This document shows, piece by piece, positions 1-11,800 of a stretch of 64,000 nt of DNA; the stretch's first letter is position 1; every line of letters starts with the position of its first letter. Both the position numbers and the translations under genes were made by a program. This stretch comes from Notospermus geniculatus. Its lineage: Eukaryota; Nemertea; Pilidiophora; Heteronemertea; Lineidae. Location of the stretch: NCBI GenBank assembly GCA_002633025.1, contig NMRB01001308.1:132508-196507 (forward strand), given 5' to 3'. The notes beneath the pieces were generated by a model. That model did not search any database, was not told the DNA's origin, and saw nothing but the letters and a program-made list of their open reading frames with translations.

Positions 1-115
1 CAATAGCGAAGGGATGATGTGTTGTGAATGTTCATCACAGGCAAAGTTTGAAGCCAGTAACCACATCTTGATGTCATCACACAAACTGTTTCAGAGGAAA
101 TCGCACACTACTTAC

Positions 116-765
116 TCAACTTCATGTGTGATCTTGTTGACATAAATACAAGGGTTGTCCGCCTCCATCTGAAAGTCACAATTTCTGCACTGAAAGATAG
201 AAAAATAAGTTAACATTCTCAGTCTGCTGAGATTTGAATCTTGCGTGGCTGTTGAACACTTTTTGCTTTGCCAAGCATCCATGACTAGAGCATAACACTT
301 GATTCGGTTGATTTAGGCACTCACTTGGCTTGGTCCCTGACCCTGGACTTGCCACTCCTCCTTTTTTTGCTCACTCAGTCACTGATTCAGTTCATTTCAT
401 CATTCATCATGAGTACGAGTTTGAAAATTGATCTGAAGACGCCTTACAAAGTACTCACAGCATAAAGTAAAAGTCTGTTCTCTTTATCTTCTTTTGGGTA
501 CAACATGTTATTGCTGAAAAAATGACAAATTGAATACAAATTAATGATGATGATGATATGGGCCTAGCACTAGGCCTGCAATACATCATTGCATTGTATC
601 ATGCATGGGGATGCACGTACAACTTGCGCATGCTGAGCATTGCTGAGATTTCCCAACACAAACAACTCTTTTTCATTTCATTTTAGCCTGATTTACCCAC
701 CATTCTTGACAAAACTTTATCCCAACAAAACTCGGGCCTTCTTCGTGTTGTTCGTAGCTGTCCAT
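116..765 (-). CDS. POLR2I: RNA polymerase II subunit RPB9 (N-terminal half, three coding exons)
   Basis: Small zinc-ribbon subunit of RNA polymerase II, nuclear, involved in start-site selection and transcript fidelity. Three minus-strand coding exons are visible: 765-701, 513-459 and 189-116, all with GT-AG borders and phases that join cleanly. They encode an N-terminus beginning [18 protein letters not shown], then [17 protein letters not shown], then [19 protein letters not shown]. The CxxC pairs form the first zinc ribbon, and the wording matches animal RPB9 closely. The start at 765 has no better upstream candidate and gives the usual short acidic N-terminus. The third exon ends in a GTAAGT donor at 110-115. 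The second zinc ribbon must lie beyond the left edge, so the gene is partial. It is transcribed away from NXF1, only 418 bp from the NXF1 start codon. Identity is secure from the sequence; regulation by a shared promoter is inferred. Confidence 0.95.
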
Positions 766-1183
766 TTTGTCCAATAAAGTAGTAAAATAACGAAAATTGG
801 AGAGGAAAATCGACAGTAGACTGGAAGCCCGTCCTAACTCTTTTACGTAATGAAATTAACAAAGACACCATCGGTAGGACCAGGTACTAGTCTAAATCGA
901 CAGGGGTTCCCCAGAGAAGCCAACCTCGTCGCAAGCACCGTGTGCGCACTATGCATTCAATCACGCGCACTGCTTAGATACACGTCAGCGAGTCCTGTGC
1001 GCGAGATCGATGGGATTTTTAGTCTTGCGCAAGGTCGCCTCGCGGGGATTTCCACGAAATTGTGAAAGGGTTTCTCATATACTGATAAATAAATCCGTCA
1101 TTTCTCTCTGTAGATGTTATGTTTTCCAAAGCTAACGAATGATACATAATCATTACAGATTCCTGATCAGTTAACGCGCCATA
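766..1183. promoter_or_regulatory. Putative bidirectional promoter between POLR2I and NXF1
   Basis: The 418 bp between the two divergent start codons must contain both 5' UTRs and core promoters. No convincing TATA box is seen, as expected for housekeeping genes, and CpG dinucleotides are frequent in 890-1050. Positions 816-895 are a relic of a MITE that also occurs at 51550-51719. An in-frame TAA (1172-1174) lies just upstream of the NXF1 ATG. The bidirectional role is inferred from spacing. Confidence 0.6.
816..895 (-). mobile_element. Relic of a hAT-like MITE in the POLR2I/NXF1 promoter
   Basis: About 80 bp read as the reverse complement of the centre of the element at 51550-51719, with only a few differences, from GTAGACTGGAAGCC to the ACTAGTCTAA end. 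The terminal repeats are missing, so this is a fragment. It starts about 51 bp upstream of the POLR2I start codon. Confidence 0.7.
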
Positions 1184-2815
1184 ATGTATTCGGGTAAGAC
1201 CATTTGTCTCGGTGAAGTGAAGATGAAAATTGAACAGATGCGGCCTGCGTCACACTCACAGCAGCGTGACAGTGCAGTGCGTGCATGGAAGGACTGCACA
1301 TGCACGCGTAGTACATTTTGCCAGTAGGCCTATCCATGCTATCTCTGCACTGCTGAGTGCTGGCTTCTTTGTGCGTGTAGGCCTACCGTACCAGTAGTGT
1401 GCACTGTACTGCTGTGCTGTGCCTGTGATGTGGTCGCCAGCGTGATGGATGGACATGACATCGTCATCAGCCATGTCAGCAGTAGGCTAGGCCTATCATC
1501 AGCAGTCATGAGAATGACGCAAAAAAAAGCCGGGGGCAAAATCATACATTGCTGATGTCGTCCAGCATCGGCATGATGACGCAAAATTGGTTGGGGCCGC
1601 CAAAATGCGCAACCCAACCAACACTCCAACACTAGACCTAACAGAACGAGGCTAAAGTTTAGAATCCCCCGTCGGAAGTGACGTTACTCCATGGCACACA
1701 ATGGAAATCCTATTGTACAATGCGGCTTATTCCGTCAATCGATGACCTTTTTTTGGGCACTGACAGGGGATTCTACACTCGTTCCCAGAACGATGTTACA
1801 TCATGGAAACGATGAATAGGCCTACCTATTAGGCCTGCCTGGTGAAGGCCTAAGCATTTTATCAGAAGGCAGACCAGATGGCAGATGCACGGCTGCCTTC
1901 TTTGTCTTTGACAAACATCAAATCACATGATCACACCTCTTGCTCAAGCTGGCCTTCCCAAAGGCAGGCTCGACATGACTATGATTATCATGAATTTGTA
2001 CCTTAGGTATCATCATATGTAACAGCAAAAATAGATCTTATCTATTTTTGGTAACAGGCAAATGCTAAGATGTGACAATGGAAACAATGTATCACAGTAG
2101 ATCATGATCTTTCTTATGAAAGTGCATTGTTTTTCTTTTCAAACCAGAACATGATGACCGAGATGGCAGGAGAGGAGGAGGTCGTGGTAGAGGACGAGGT
2201 CGCGGTGCATATGGGAGGGCAAGAGGGAAGTTCAAGTTTTCATCAAGGGGAACATTCAGAGGCAATAGGGAAAGGAGTGAGTATCAGGGAGTGCTAGATG
2301 TTGGAATTGTGACGGGAAATGCTCCTTGTTCATGACTTGATTGAACTACTATTTGAGGTCTGAGTCTAAAAACCTTCTGTGTGATTAATCAACTGTCCTT
2401 TCAACTCAAAAGTGAGAGTTAATTGTCTATCTTTATTGCATTTAGACATGAATCCACGGTCAAGATTTGAAGATGATGATGTCAGAATGGATGATGACAG
2501 AGATGGAAAAAGGATGGGTGGCCGTCCAGACCGGCAGCCTTATCTGCCCCCAGGTGCTAGGAGAGGTGGCAATAATAATAATAGAGATTATAACAGGGAC
2601 AATAGGGGGCGGGGACGAGATAGAAATGATAGAGGAGGTGAGTAGTTGTCCTTGTTTGCGAAAAGCTGAAAGTTACCCAGGTACCTTGAGTACCTGAGGT
2701 ACATGTGCATTTGTATTGTCATCCACATCGTGCCTGCAGTCTCATGTGTCTGTCGAACATTTCAGGTTATTCAGGAGGGTACAGGGATCCCTCAACACAG
2801 TGGTGGAAGATTATG
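1184..2815 (+). CDS. NXF1: NXF1 exons 1-4: RGG-rich N-terminal RNA- and adaptor-binding region
   Basis: Residues 1-127. Residues 9-30 are a dense glycine-arginine tract (GRRGGGRGRGRGRGAYGR), which in NXF1 proteins binds RNA and adaptors such as ALYREF. Exon 3 adds an acidic stretch (EDDDVRMDDDRDG) and an Asn/Arg/Gly-rich segment ending RGRGRDRNDRGG. Exon 4 ends in WWKIM, the first strand of the RRM, matching human NWFKIT. Compared with the human protein the arginine content is concentrated into RG repeats. Confidence 0.92.
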
Positions 2816-5800
2816 GTAAGCACTGTATGCATTTATATCAGGTGCTGTAATGGTGTAGGGTGGACACTGACGAGCAAGCGGTTCCTGGTTCAATCTATGG
2901 CTGAGCTGTGGACCTGGGTTGAGAGGCAAGAACTCCTGGGAGTTTACCATCTGTGTGATAGGGTCCCCAGAATCAACCAGCTTTAGATGTCACAGAGCCA
3001 GACTAAGGGGCCACTCTTTTCATGAAATTTGTTTGAGTAATGAAAACTTAAACGAACAACATATCGTTTAAAAGATTTATTATGAATCATGTTATTGTTT
3101 CAGATTCCATACGGGCAGAAAGTGGACCAAGACTTCCTCTTACAGAGTCTCCGTAACACATGTGATATGGCTGTTGAGCCAGTGAACGTAAGTCAAAACT
3201 TATCAACATAAAAGTAGATTTTGATAGAAACACTGACCCTCTACCTCCATAGTGTATATTCACTCAATATTCTGTCATAATCATGACTCTACTGTTTGTA
3301 TTACTTCCTGTTTTTTCTATTACTTGTACTTCCTGTTTCTGTTTTCAGTTTCATTATGATGATCGAGGTCAGGCCGTGTTCTTCGTTCAGGGAAAGCCAA
3401 TTGCTGATTCGTTACGAGCTATCAGCCGGAGGATTACACAGCCTAGTGGGCACAAAGTAAGTAACGACTCTTTCTAAAGTATTGGCCTGACTTAAGGTTG
3501 GAGGCATAAAAAATTGAGTATCATTTCTGATACTGGTAGCGGCAATTGGCATGATCAGTTGACTCTAGTCCGTCCTTGAACATTTCGTAGGCAGTTGAGG
3601 AGCTTCACTTTTCAGTGTACTCTTGAGCAGAGGAAAAGCAAGCAGGGCAAGTTCCTTACTCGAGGAAACAAACAGATGGTGACCTCACCAAGATAGGAAC
3701 CCAGAATCCCACACAGTCAGAGCATCTGGAATCTGCTCTACTCAACAACTGAATTAACTAATCTTCTTATTTCCTGCTAGCTCATTATCAATACGGCCTT
3801 TGGCTCTCCACCACCAGTTGAACTAAATGATGAAAAGATTGAGGAACTTAAGGTGATTACCAACCAGTCTTGATCCCGTCTGTCCATCTGTCTGTATTCT
3901 GTCTGTTTGGCCGTCTTTCCCTGTATTACATTCCATACAAACTGTCCTGTTCTTAACTTTATTCTTGATTCTGAAAGATTCTCTTTCATCTTCCCCGCAG
4001 GTGACCATGAGTAACCGCTACACACCTGAGACATTGTCGCTGGATCTTTCAAATTTTGCAAGTGACGCTGGTAAGTTCTTGCTATCATCATCATTATTGA
4101 AAAGGTGCCATCTTCGACTGAGTTAAACGTACAAAGCACACAAGGTGCGAATGACACAGTCATGAATTCGATGTTAAAATCAAATGATGCCCTTTCACAT
4201 GGTTGATACTGAGTGCCTCATAAGATGTAATTCTCAGTCCCGATACTTTCTCTTTCAGAGCTTCGGAAGAAGGGGTTGTTTTTCCTCATCAGTCGTGACA
4301 ATATTATGTCTGCCGTGGTCGCTGTCATTGCGGATCATATCCCCGAGGTAAGTCGGTCAATAATCCTTGTTGAAAACGATTGGATCAGCCAGTCAGATGG
4401 GATACCAAGGCATTCTGTTCCTAGTACAGACGTAGCAGTCCACCCTTCATATTCATCCCTTCTTTAAAACTTAGGTGCATCTCTTTTCATCCACTATTAT
4501 TATTGCAGGTGGAGAAGCTGATCCTGTCCAAGAATGGCATATTCAGGTTAGCGATCTTGGGGAATTTGGTTGGTAAAGCACCAAACTTGAAAACTCTTGA
4601 CCTCTCGGAAAATCAGGTGAGATACTTGGAAAAATATGTGACTTGTGTTGTGCACTTCCTCCTTTGCTGATCTCCTCTTATCTTGCAGGATTCACTAAAC
4701 CATTGTCTTAATGATTTCAGTATCCACATCTGGTGAACCTTGTTTGCCGTTCTGGCCACTGCTCTCATCACACCCTATTTGAAACTGAACAAATCATTAT
4801 AGAGGTGCTGTTAAAGACAAGTCATATTGTACCTTCATAGGTCTTCTGGACAATCATCGTCGTATCTTGTCACTGTTTTTGTTGTAGGTTCGGTATGAGT
4901 CTGACCTTGACAAGATCCAGGGATTCCCACTGGAGGACCTTAACTTGGATGGTAACCCTGTAACCAAAAACTTCAAGGAGAGAGCACCGTATCTCAGGTA
5001 TAACATCAGGTGACGAGGTGAAGGCTAGGAATAGGCCACAGGAGTGGTGTCTGATGTGATTGGTTGGGGACAGAGGCTGCTTGCCGAACACTGGGATGGT
5101 TGACACATCAGGCCTATAACACACTTGGTGCTGAGTCACATTGGTCCAGTGGATAAGAGCAGGTGTATTGTGTCTTTGGGGCTGTGTTCAACTCTCTTGA
5201 GGGTTGGGTTCAAATGGTTTGGGTGTAGTGTCAGGGGTTCCGAGGATGAGAATTCTTCACTTTAGGTTGCTGCAGACAGGTGTAGATAAAGTTCTCTCTA
5301 CCGGTGTACTGGTATCACTGCTTGGGGTGGCGGGGAAGTCTTGTGAGTAGGATGATGAAGCCCTGTAACAGTTGACTGTGGTGGGAGTNNNNNNNNNNNN
5401 NNNNNNNGGGGAGGGTTAATTCATTGAAAGTGGTATCAAGACATGGCAGCTGGGTTACAAGGAAAGATGCAATATAATTGCCAGTGTAGAAAGACCTGGA
5501 AGTGGAGAAATACATTGCACGTTCGTTCTTCCTTCTGTTCTGATGGTTCACCAAGGTCAAGAGCTTTCTGTCTTCTGTTCTTCACTCAATAAGTCCTTAC
5601 TTAAGATACAGATGGTTCTTTTCTACATTCAGCCACCAACTTGTCTATTTTCACTCAACACTTCCATATTACTGGTATTTCTGGATCAGAATCTTCCACA
5701 TGTGGTGCTGGGTTTCACTGTTCTATTGTGAGCCGCAAGGATGTACTGTGGCTTTACTGTTTGGAAGCGTTATGGGGTTCCTAGCAAGTAGAGGACTAAA

Positions 5801-8800
5801 GGGTCAGGGGCCATATGCATAAAACATCTAAGTGTAAAATTTCCCTTAAACTACTGTTCCAAAAAAAGATACGGGAAATTTTACACTTAAGATGTTTTAT
5901 GCATACGCTCCCAGGTTCATAAATGTTGCCGAGATAGGGCTCTCTCTCTCCACTCACAATATCATGAACAACGTCAGAGAATGTGTCATCATTTTGGGTT
6001 GATGGGGCCAGGAACACTTGAATGAAGAAGATTCCAATGAAGTTGATGAAAAGAGTCGGTTAATTGGTACAGAACATATCCCACTTTTGTCATACACTTC
6101 ATCAGCAGTTGTCATCTCCTATCTGACGGTCAGTTGTTGAGAAACTTAGCTGTCTTTGTCTGCTGTACGAGGACTGGGCATAAGAAGGGTTGGTATGTGA
6201 ATACTGTCAAACATGATGCTGGAATTCAGCCCAGATAAGTCGAGGAAAATGGGTACTCTGGTGTGCCTGTACCCAGTATTTCAGATGCGTATACTCAACC
6301 AATGTGAGATAATGTGTAGAACTGCATAATTTCAGCCAGAGAGTTTTACTGCTGAGACCTCCACCCTTCTCAAATCATGTCGGCCTTCTCAAGTACTTTA
6401 CACACTCATCCATGTATGCTTCAACTGTCATGTTCTGGGTGGCCAGTTACTGTGATCTCTATCTCCATACAGCTAAGAAAGATCCCAGCTTGAGTGGAGC
6501 AAGGCTTTCAACATGTTCAAGCCTCTAATTTTGAATCTGTCTAGCACAGCAAAAGGCTATATCAAGATGAATTACTTAGGCCCCTATTACATAGAAGTAT
6601 ACGGTATACGAAAACGCCGGTTAACAATGGCTTCGCGGTCGTGAATCCATTTGAAGCCTTTGTTAACCGGCGTTTCCGTATACCGTATACTTCTATGTAA
6701 TAGGGGCCTTATAGCCAGGGCTGAGCCAGTCGCACTTTGTCAAATCGTCAGAATTAGGCTCCGTTAATCAGTTGTACTGGTGGAACCGTGCAATGTACAA
6801 GGCAAGTAATGTTCATTTCCACCCTATTTTGATTTCGACACCTTTTGAGCCAAGTACAGGTATGACCTCAATACTATTTGCATCAGGTTCATAGCAGTCA
6901 GATATACGCATTGTCATCATTATCATGAGGATGAGTGGGGTGAATTTGTGGCGAAGTTATCCACCAAAATTAAATCCTTTCTTCATGTCTTTTATGAGAA
7001 AAAGTTGAGGAAACAATGCTAGTTTTATTGTTTTTGGCCATGATCGAATTACCACTGCGTTCATAATGAACATATTACCTACTCCTCCAAGTGATTCTGA
7101 CTTCCTTGACTAAGACGACCAGTGTGTGCTAACCGTTGTACCTTGGATAATGTTCATCAATATTCATTTGACCTTTGCCCTGGATTGCTGTTAGGAGAGC
7201 TGTAAATCTGTGTTCTTTAACGGGCTGGACACAAAGGACATCTATGATGTTGACTGAGGTGTCGAGTATGAGTGGAGATTGGCCCGGTACGAGGTGGTTT
7301 GGTCTGTTGCCAGCAGAATGATGCTAATCCCCACTTGGGGAGATAGAATGTGGTCTTCCAGAGGGAAGACGAGGATATGAAGGCACAGCCAATGACCTGT
7401 ATGATAATGAGACACAGTATGCTCCCTCGGCTCTTGGCAGGTCTTCTTATAACTGAGTTGCCTCCCTAGAAATGTGTACAAAGACGATATGATGTAAGCT
7501 AAAGAATTATTGGTCTAGTTATGGAGAGTATCTATCTGAATCCTTGGAGCCCAATGCTGGTCGAACAGCAGGTTTACTCTTGAATGATGATCTCGTGGGA
7601 TTTGGGGAGTCTCAGGGGAGTTGTTTCACATAGCTGTCCATCTAGAGAATTGACTTCACAATGGAAGGTCTAACTTCCACATTTGCCAACTGGTCCAGAT
7701 ATGAATGCATAGTAAGATTTCTGACAGTGTGAAGTACGTTGTATATGCTCCAAGTACAATAACTATTGAATTGTAAATATAAAAGATCAGGTAACCTAAC
7801 AAAACAGAACAGGTAGATTTTACAGAAAGGTGTGTTATGAAGTGTTGTTTTACAGTTGGCAAGTTGTGTTTTATTGAGTATAAGGAAGAACGACTTGGAA
7901 GTTACTTGATTTCATTGTGTGTATTTGACTTGATGATATTTTCAACACTGATGCATTTGTAATGAGGAAGTCTTGTAAGAACATTCCACAGACAGTTATC
8001 TGGTCAGAGTAGTCCTGCAAAGCTTTAGTGGTGTTTGTAGAACACAGAGATCCAAGCTTTGGAACCAATCAATACCAAGACAGTCATGTAAAAGACAGCA
8101 TCATGATCTCCCAGCAAATAACCTGACTTTGTGCAAGCTTTCACTTGATTGTTCATTTGACTGAGAAATCTAAGCACCCTGAGTTCATCCCAAAATGTCT
8201 GGGGTAGCGCAACAGATGCAATTCTTACCAACTTGTTACAGTTGGAGCCTAGTGTAGATGGCAGCACCAACAGAAAGCCAGAATGCTTAATTTGGATCAT
8301 CTTGTCCATGGCTTTACTGATATTGTTGACTTCAGCGGCTACAGAACTTGATTCTCCAGAAAAGAAAAGAAGGGTAGATATCTCAGTGGGATGACTCAGT
8401 CTAGCTGAAATGATGTCTCATTTCAATCACCTATACTGCATATTCATGGTACAAATGTCTGTACTGGACGCCAAAGGCCTGTCTTCTCAGGTGAAATATA
8501 TCAAATTTGTGCCACATGGTTCATTCAGTCATATTTTTGTTACATTGCTGACAAATTTCAGAGAATAAGACTTCTTAGCATCTCCACCTATTGGTAGATG
8601 CCTGAACCAGTATTCACACCTACAGTGGACATGTCCAAAAGGGGAACTGCTGATGAAGTTGTATTTTGTAACCCCCAAATATTTGTGTAACCCCCAAATA
8701 TTGTCAGATTTCACTATGACTGTCAGACCCTCTAGATTTGTGTTTTGAAACCAAGACTCTTAGGCTTCCTTTACATAGAGGTATACGGTATACGAAAACG

Positions 8801-11800
8801 CCGGTTAAGAATAGCTTCCCGGCAGTGAATCCATTTGAAGCCTTTGTTAACCAGCGTTTTCGTATACCGTATACTTCTATGTAAAGGAAGCCTTATGATT
8901 ACAGTGTGTAATGTCTTCTTTCATTCTGGAGAAACTGGCCTGATCTTGCTGACCCCAAATGGCGATACATTCTTTGTGTGCTGGTATTTTAACAACATCT
9001 GTTTGCTAGTCTTCTTTCTTCTGGTGATGAATTCATTCTCATTGCATTCCTTCGTTGATGTTCACTTGACGTCTCAGTCACGTAGCTGAACGCCGTAATT
9101 TGTCTTGAGAAATCCCCTTCCCCGTTGAGTTGTACTGAGCCCATCATGTATCACAATTTGGCATAGGAAACGCTCCACCACTGTCCTGTTTCAGATACTA
9201 GACATTTCTTCCCTGGGCTTGTCATCCCCGGACATTTTAGCTACATGTACACCATAGAAATCCTTCTTTATGCTTACCATGGATTGGTCTTTATCCTCAA
9301 ATGTTTCTTGTTGCAGCTGGCTACACACCATTGGCCTACCTGGTCTCAAACTCGCATCACCGTTTCGTTTGTGCGGAGATCACACCTTTGTCTTTAACTC
9401 CTCTATAGACGATTCTCGAATTCGCAGGGCCGACCGCACAGAAAGTCCAATAGTGCTACCGGCGCCTATCGGCAGTTAGTTATAACGTATTAGTGAGCTT
9501 CTGCAAGCGCCCGGTTAGGCTCTACGACGATGTTTATCTATTGTGTGAGTGCACCCAAACAATAGATAAACGTAGTCGTATGGCCTAACCGGGCGCTTGC
9601 AGAAGCTCTCTAATATCCCATTAACTAAACCGCCGATAGGCGCCGAAAGCACCATCGGACTTTCTATGCGGTCGACCCTGATCTGCGCACTTCTGCCGAA
9701 ATCTCAACCAGAACCTCGATCTGAAATCGGCTGACATGACGCCATCCATGATTCGCGTGGTTGAGTCTGATGCAACGTCTTCGACGTCACTGTCGTGGGG
9801 TTGCCTGTGTCACGTCATTCAGTTTCAGACCGAGGTTGTGGTTGAGATTTCGGCGGAAGTGCGCAGATCTTTGTCGTTTACGTCAATTTGAGAACGGTCT
9901 ATTGCTGTCTCTTTGTGACCACAGTTGCTGCGGCTGGTCGTCAGTCTACTTGTACTCAATGAGAAGCAGTTCAGTCCTCAGTAACTCTCTGTTCACAGAG
10001 TTTGTTGATATCATCACGTACATGGTGGACATCGAATCCTTTCTGTGCCTGTAAGACGCGCCTATCTGCTGTCTTTGAATCAAGTGTCTACCCTCTTCCT
10101 CTCTAGATGCCGTCTATTTAATTTTGAAGACTGTGGCCTTCACGTCACTTCGTCTATCATCTCATTTTGCACGATGGCTGGTTCTGGCTGAATGGGGTGA
10201 AACGTGTCAGCATAAATTTGATTTATTTATGGTGTCAGTGAAATCACAGGTGTTGGACAAGCAAAGACAATTGATACTTGCCGAATATCTATACAATAAA
10301 GAACCCAGTTGCTATGAAAGCCTCAAAAATAGACTGGGGAAAATGCATTGATCAGTCTCAGAAGTTTGGCTGAAGAAAACGCAGCAGTCTCAAAGTCAAA
10401 AGTAGAGGTTTGGGCTTCATGGCGAATACCACTACTAACTTGGAGTTATCTCCACCAGGTGGTAGCAGAGTCATTTCCTTCATCACACCTTGCAGCAGCC
10501 TAAATGACTGGGACCCCTCAGAACACACTGAAGGGAACATCTCTCAAAGCATGTTGAGCTGGGAATCAGGTTGACGGGATTATCACTCAGTCGTGTCAGG
10601 CAGGGACCAAGCTTGAAGCGAACATCGCTCAAGGCATGTTGAGTCAGGAGCTCAGTTTGCCAGTGTTTGAGGTAGTAGATCCCCTATGATGCATGGCCTG
10701 TCATCGCTTGGTCATGACCTTGTTTGACCTGTATTGATGTTTTGCTTTGTCACTGTGCGTCATCATGTGTCACATCATCATCCCAGTCTGATCAAGGATG
10801 GGGGTGCTGTGATCGTCCTGCCTTTTCGAATGTTCTGTAAGTATACAAAGGTAGGTAGACTTGAACCAAAAAACTAAAGCAATCCCCCCCACCCACCATA
10901 ATTCAGGTACAGTAACTTTGTTCGATATTTTGAGTTGCACCCTGATGACCTTTTAGATAGGATCTTTCTGTACATGAACCAAAGAGACAAATCAGTGTGA
11001 AATCATGGCGAGATGAACGTACCCTTTCACTCTTGGTCCACCTTCGTGGGTCGTTACATCTCTACCCTCTGTCTCACCACATTGTTTGAGGAGACATTCA
11101 CCACCTACTGACTGGTCATCTTCCATCTCCTTGTGTCTCTTTCAGAGCCATAAGAAAAAGATTCCCAAACATCCAGCGACTGGTATGTATCAGCCTGACC
11201 TCATTTACTGGTGAAGGATTGAGGTAGTCCTAGTGTTTTCTGCTGAGTCGAGTCTGGCGTTCATCAGGGTCCGTCAGTCAAGACCCACACAATCCCAGGG
11301 TATCTGAGTCATTGATAATTATCCAGTATTTTGTAAAACTGCATCCTCCCATCGCAGGGCTCGCGACTGTATGAAGAAGAGTGAGACCAAACCCCTGTGA
11401 TGGGAGGATGGTAGAACTGTTGTTGGAATCCATCTAACTATGGCCTTCTTTTCCTAGGACGGCAGCACACTCACTCCACAGATCGGCTTCGAGGTGTTAG
11501 AGACAACAAATATAGTACCAGCATCCCAGGTAAGAGATTAGGCACCTGTCCACATATTTCTCACACAAGCTGGCTGTCCATGGCGAACTCAGCCACAGAA
11601 AACTATGAGTTGGTGTTTGTGTGGTTGAACTTGGCACAAGTTGTAAGGAAACAGTGGTGAATTGCCCATGAAGGGCACATTGGCACCAGAAAAAAACTTC
11701 ACGTGGAAGAGTGCCATGAGCAAAGACAAATCTTTATTTTGATATCCACCCTTTGACCGGCAAATTTTACCCATTGATTTGTTCGTAATCAGCTGAGTTT

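Noticed and set aside
850-1065. 71-codon plus-strand frame upstream of NXF1
   Set aside because: It overlaps the MITE relic and the shared promoter and does not join NXF1 in phase. The tiny exon at 1184-1193 explains the NXF1 N-terminus better.
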